From Brachybacterium equifaecis (GTDB lineage Bacteria > Actinomycetota > Actinomycetes > Actinomycetales > Dermabacteraceae): DNA of 64,000 nucleotides. Shown here one piece after another: positions 61,008 to 64,000 of the stretch. Where the stretch lies: NCBI RefSeq assembly GCF_023509525.1, contig NZ_JAKNCJ010000006.1, positions 1-64,000 on the forward strand, written 5' to 3'. How positions within the stretch are numbered: position 1 is the first letter of the stretch; the number at the start of each line of letters is the position of its first letter. Made by a program: the position numbers and the translations under genes. The notes under the pieces are model-generated. The model saw only the letters and a program-made list of their open reading frames with translations, ran no database searches and was not told the DNA's origin.

Positions 61008-62288
61008 ATGGCCACGCCCGCCACCCAGACCACGAGCGCTGACGAGAAGTCGAAGGAGGCCCAGAAGGAGAAGCTCTCCGGCCGCACCTGGAAGTACATG
61101 GCCAAGCGCGTCCTGGCCGAGTTCGGCCGCGACGCCGGGACCGATCAGGCCGCGGGGCTCACCTACTTCATGGTGCTGTCCCTCGCGCCCACGCTCCTGG
61201 CGGTGTTCTCCCTGATCACCCTCGTCCTGTCGGACATCACCGACCAGCTCGCGGCTCTCATCACCGAAGCTGTCATGCGCTCCGGCGTGGCGAGCAGCAT
61301 GAGCGACCCGGAGACTGTCGTGAAATCCACCCTGGACTCCCTCATGGGCTCGACCGGCGGCGGCACGATCGCGCTCATCATCGGTGTGGCGACCGCCCTG
61401 TGGTCGGCCTCGGCCTATGTGAAGGCGTACTCGCGCGTCTCGAACCAGATGTACGACGTGCCGGAGGGGCGCGGTTTCGTCAAGCTGAACCTCACGATGC
61501 TGCTGGTCACCCTCGCGATCGTGATCAGCCTGGTGCTGGTGGCGATCTCCCTGCTGCTGAGCGAGTCCATCGCGAACTCCCTGCTCGCCCCTATCGCTGG
61601 GCCGCTGGGCCTGACGGGCCTGGTCTCCTTCCTCACCGAGTCGTTCCTCCCGATCTGGGCGTGGGTCAAGTGGCCTGTGATCGTGGCGCTGCTGTTCGTG
61701 GTGGTGTCCCTGCTGTACTGGGCGGCACCGAACCTGAAGAAGCCCTTCCGCCTGGTCTCGCCCGGCGGCATCTTCGCGATCCTCGGGATCGGCGTCGCCG
61801 CCGTCGCTCTCGCGATCTACATGAGCACCTTCGCGAGCTACTCGAGCTACGGCGCGATCGGCTCGATCATGGCGATCCTGTTCGCCCTGTGGGTGATCAA
61901 CATCGTCATCATCATGGGCGCCGAGGTCGATGCCGAGTACGAGCGCGCGAAGGAGCTCGAGGCGGGCAGGCCCGCGGAGGACTCCCTGACGATCCCCCTG
62001 CGCGAGGAGAAGGGCGCGGAGAAGAAGGAGGCCAAGTACGAGAAGATCGTGGACGAGGCCCGCGACATCCGCCTGTCGAACCTGACCCGTGACCAGGCCT
62101 CCTACACCGGCACCGGCGCCCGTCTCGGCGCCGATCGCGATACCGGTTCCTCCCCCGCCCCCGCGACCCGCACTCCGGTCGAGGAGCTCGGCAACCCCAC
62201 CCCGACCTCCTCCGAGATCCCGCCGGCCGAGGCCGTCCCGAACGGCGAGCTCCCCGACGCCCACGATCCCCGACGGCGCAAGGGCTGA
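61008..62288 (+). CDS. YihY/BrkB-family membrane protein
   Basis: 426 residues: about six transmembrane segments (about 45-305) with AGLTYFMVLSLAPTLLAVF and VALWVINIVIIMGAEVDAEYERA typical of BrkB/YihY proteins, then a hydrophilic, Pro/Thr-rich tail of about 100 residues. Function unknown (not an RNase, as early annotation claimed). The SRAP gene starts four bases after the stop. Confidence 0.9.
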   Translation: MATPATQTTSADEKSKEAQKEKLSGRTWKYMAKRVLAEFGRDAGTDQAAGLTYFMVLSLAPTLLAVFSLITLVLSDITDQLAALITEAVMRSGVASSMSDPETVVKSTLDSLMGSTGGGTIALIIGVATALWSASAYVKAYSRVSNQMYDVPEGRGFVKLNLTMLLVTLAIVISLVLVAISLLLSESIANSLLAPIAGPLGLTGLVSFLTESFLPIWAWVKWPVIVALLFVVVSLLYWAAPNLKKPFRLVSPGGIFAILGIGVAAVALAIYMSTFASYSSYGAIGSIMAILFALWVINIVIIMGAEVDAEYERAKELEAGRPAEDSLTIPLREEKGAEKKEAKYEKIVDEARDIRLSNLTRDQASYTGTGARLGADRDTGSSPAPATRTPVEELGNPTPTSSEIPPAEAVPNGELPDAHDPRRRKG

Positions 62289-62291
62289 GCC

Positions 62292-63056
62292 ATGTGCGGG
62301 CGCTTCGCGTTCTTCCTGGAGATCGAACCGCTGGTCGACGACCTCGCGGCTGTGGACCTCTCCGACCCGGCTCTCCGAGCGCGCTGGAACATCGCGCCGA
62401 CGGCACCGATCTACGTGGTCACGGAGTCGGTCGAGAAGGGCGAGGACGGCGAGAGGACCGGGGAGATCATCCGTGCTCTGCGTACCGCGCGCTGGGGCCT
62501 GCTGCCCCCGTTCGCCAAGGATGCCGCGTTCAGCGCCCGCACCTTCAACGCCCGCCGCGAGACTCTCGCCGAGAAGCCCAGCTTCCGGGGCTCCCTCGCC
62601 CGCTACCGGGCGATCATCCCCATCAGCGGGTACTTCGAGTGGCAGAAGGACCCGCTGGGCGGGAAGACGAAGCAGCCGCATTTCATCAGCCATCCCTCCG
62701 GTGCGCCGCTCTATCTCGCCGGGCTCGTCTCCTGGTGGAAGGTGCCTGGCTGCCACCAGGGGCCCGCGGCGAGCAGCGACGGCGCCTGGCTGCTGAGCGC
62801 CACGATCATCACCAAGGAGGCGAGCGGCCCGCTCGCCGCGATCCATGACCGCGTGCCCGTGATGCTCACCCGCGAGAAGGTCGACGAATACCTCGACCCT
62901 GCGATGGACGACAAGGTCGAGGTGCAGTCCTGGCTCCTCGATGACGCGAACAGCCTCACCGGAGAGCACCTGGAGATTCGGCCGGTCGGCAGCGCCGTCG
63001 GGAACACCCGCAGCGCCGGCCCGGAGCTCATCGACCCCGTCGAACCGCTCTTCTGA
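62292..63056 (+). CDS. SRAP domain DNA-protein crosslink protein (YedK/HMCES)
   Basis: 254 residues. Cys2 (MCGRFAFF) becomes the abasic-site nucleophile after Met removal; FNARRETLAEKPSFRG, RAIIPISGYFEW and AAIHDRVPVMLT with the catalytic histidine complete the family set. It protects abasic sites in single-stranded DNA by covalent linkage. Confidence 0.95.
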   Translation: MCGRFAFFLEIEPLVDDLAAVDLSDPALRARWNIAPTAPIYVVTESVEKGEDGERTGEIIRALRTARWGLLPPFAKDAAFSARTFNARRETLAEKPSFRGSLARYRAIIPISGYFEWQKDPLGGKTKQPHFISHPSGAPLYLAGLVSWWKVPGCHQGPAASSDGAWLLSATIITKEASGPLAAIHDRVPVMLTREKVDEYLDPAMDDKVEVQSWLLDDANSLTGEHLEIRPVGSAVGNTRSAGPELIDPVEPLF

Positions 63057-63062
63057 GAGCAG

Positions 63063-63605
63063 CTACCCCTGCAGATGCGTGAGATAGGCAGCGATATGTG
63101 CTCGCACGGCGGCGTGCTTCTCCGGCAGCTGTGCGCACCGGTCGATAAGTGCGGAGACAGACAGGATCCGAGCCTCCACGAGCGCTTCCACGAACGCGCG
63201 GTCCTTCTCGCGCGCCGCTCCCAGCTTCGCGATCGCAAGATCGTGGGGCTCCAGGAAGCGCGGCTCTGCAGGCTCTGAGGCACGCAGCGGCCAGCTGATC
63301 AGACGTGTGCGCCAGCCCTCCGGCAGGTACATCGCCGTCTCGATGTGCACGCCCTCCGCATAGAACCCGTTGTTCAGGTGGAAGGTCGAGAGCTCCCCGA
63401 TCGCCCCTTCGACCTGATCGGCCTTGAACCGGTCCGGATCGTCCAGGAACGCGATGTCGGCCTCCATGGAAGCAGTCGCTGCGGGCGGGAGATCATCCTC
63501 GTCGAATGCTCCGAGGATGGATTGGGATCCGAGGACGAGCACCTCGTGGTCGCCCGCGATGTCGCACGCAGCGCGCAGGAGGTGCGCCAGATCCTGGCGC
63601 CTCAC
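63063..63605 (-). CDS. DUF6036 nucleotidyltransferase-like protein, likely toxin partner
   Basis: 180 residues, GTG start in GTGA overlap with the upstream HTH-type gene. LVLGSQSILGAF with later ASMEADIAF gives the nucleotidyltransferase GS...D-x-D pattern; AIAKLGAAREKDRAFVEALVEA resembles DUF6036/AbiEii-like proteins. Pairing with a regulator-like gene suggests a toxin-antitoxin module. Confidence 0.7.
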   Translation of the reverse strand: MRRQDLAHLLRAACDIAGDHEVLVLGSQSILGAFDEDDLPPAATASMEADIAFLDDPDRFKADQVEGAIGELSTFHLNNGFYAEGVHIETAMYLPEGWRTRLISWPLRASEPAEPRFLEPHDLAIAKLGAAREKDRAFVEALVEARILSVSALIDRCAQLPEKHAAVRAHIAAYLTHLQG

Positions 63606-64000
63606 GAGCTCCCGTCCTTGAGCTCTTCGTGGGAGCGGAACGCTCGCAGGACTTCCCTGCGCTCCTCCTCTGCCAGCACTCCGGCGAATGGGCTGTTCTG
63701 CCGCAGCTCGACAGATCGCCCGGCGGTGCTCGTGAGGGTCTGCGCCACGGCGTCGACCCCGGAGTCGAGGATTCCTTCCCACTCCGCCAGGTACTGCGCC
63801 GACATGCCGTCCCCGCGATGGACCAGCTTCCACGCAGAGAGGTTCGCGCGGGCGGTTGCGAGCACAGCTTCCGGCCTCGACGCCAGAGCTCCGAGCACGG
63901 CGCGATGGAGCCACAGGCTCTTGCGGGCTTCCCGCGTGAGCGGAGGGGCGATGCGCGCCTCGACTTCCGATCGAGGAATCCGGCGGTGGGATCCTCGGCG
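63602..64000 (-). CDS. antitoxin-like protein, N-terminus beyond the window
   Basis: The reading frame stays open from 63602 to the right edge (133 residues visible: RRIPRSEVEARIAPPLTREA then RKSLWLHRAVLGAL). The helical RARANLSAWKLVHRG-like segment and the linkage to a DUF6036 gene resemble the helix-turn-helix partner proteins that precede it in actinobacteria. The GTG at 63898 is only an internal codon. Confidence 0.65.
   Translation of the reverse strand, partial: RRGSHRRIPRSEVEARIAPPLTREARKSLWLHRAVLGALASRPEAVLATARANLSAWKLVHRGDGMSAQYLAEWEGILDSGVDAVAQTLTSTAGRSVELRQNSPFAGVLAEEERREVLRAFRSHEELKDGSS

Noticed and set aside
1-64000. CRISPR array
   Set aside because: The only tandem repeats found are short in-frame coding repeats (hemD, APH-like gene); no spaced identical repeats with unique spacers were seen.

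Overview
The window is a very G+C-rich actinobacterial chromosome segment. Gene content (FtsEX next to an M23 peptidase, clpS-DUF2017-murI-rph-rdgB, a Tad pilus locus, DUF3039, DUF4916, a tmRNA tag ending in TDFALAA) best fits Dermabacteraceae such as Brachybacterium; that assignment is inference from recognised families, not from a database search.

Positions 1-11071 are an accessory island ending at the 3' end of a tRNA-Lys gene. It starts with a cut-off IS3 transposase, then an arsenic module (divergent arsR; ACR3 efflux pump, ArsC-like phosphatase-fold protein, ArsO-like flavoprotein), a serine resolvase gene broken in two, a CmtR/CadD cadmium module, two small minus-strand genes of plasmid or phage type, and an XRE regulator whose end runs into the tRNA. 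The resolvase is split by a 3,649-bp element (4715-8363) with 26-bp imperfect terminal inverted repeats, subterminal repeats at both ends and a 6-bp target duplication. Removing it with one duplication restores a 190-codon resolvase in frame. The element is IS21-like: istB survives as a 5'-truncated remnant, istA is gone with an intact IS3 element in its place, and two cargo genes (DUF3626 and a methyltransferase) lie before the right end.

From 11145 on the sequence is ordinary core genome. 11-25 kb holds hemD, a DsbA-like protein, a three-gene esterase/acyltransferase/DUF6320 operon, a cation/proton antiporter fused to a UBP zinc finger beside a thioredoxin-reductase-like protein without its redox cysteines, and an operon of half a substrate-binding protein, a CDF transporter and a VTT membrane protein. 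25-36 kb has tRNA-Leu, the clpS-murI-rph-rdgB cluster, a helicase, a serine hydrolase, VanZ and malic enzyme. 36-48 kb holds hrpA, tdh-kbl (threonine to glycine), a phosphotransferase, and a divergent sugar oxidoreductase/GH3 glycosidase pair.

48-64 kb carries the trans-translation pair ssrA and smpB around the prfB, ftsE, ftsX and M23 division genes, glycerate kinase, a seven-gene Tad-type pilus operon with a CRP-like palindrome upstream, a BrkB/YihY membrane protein, an SRAP DNA-protein crosslink gene, and a DUF6036/HTH gene pair (toxin-antitoxin-like) cut by the window end. Most operons are built with ATGA or GTGA four-base overlaps, which fixes many of the starts given here.
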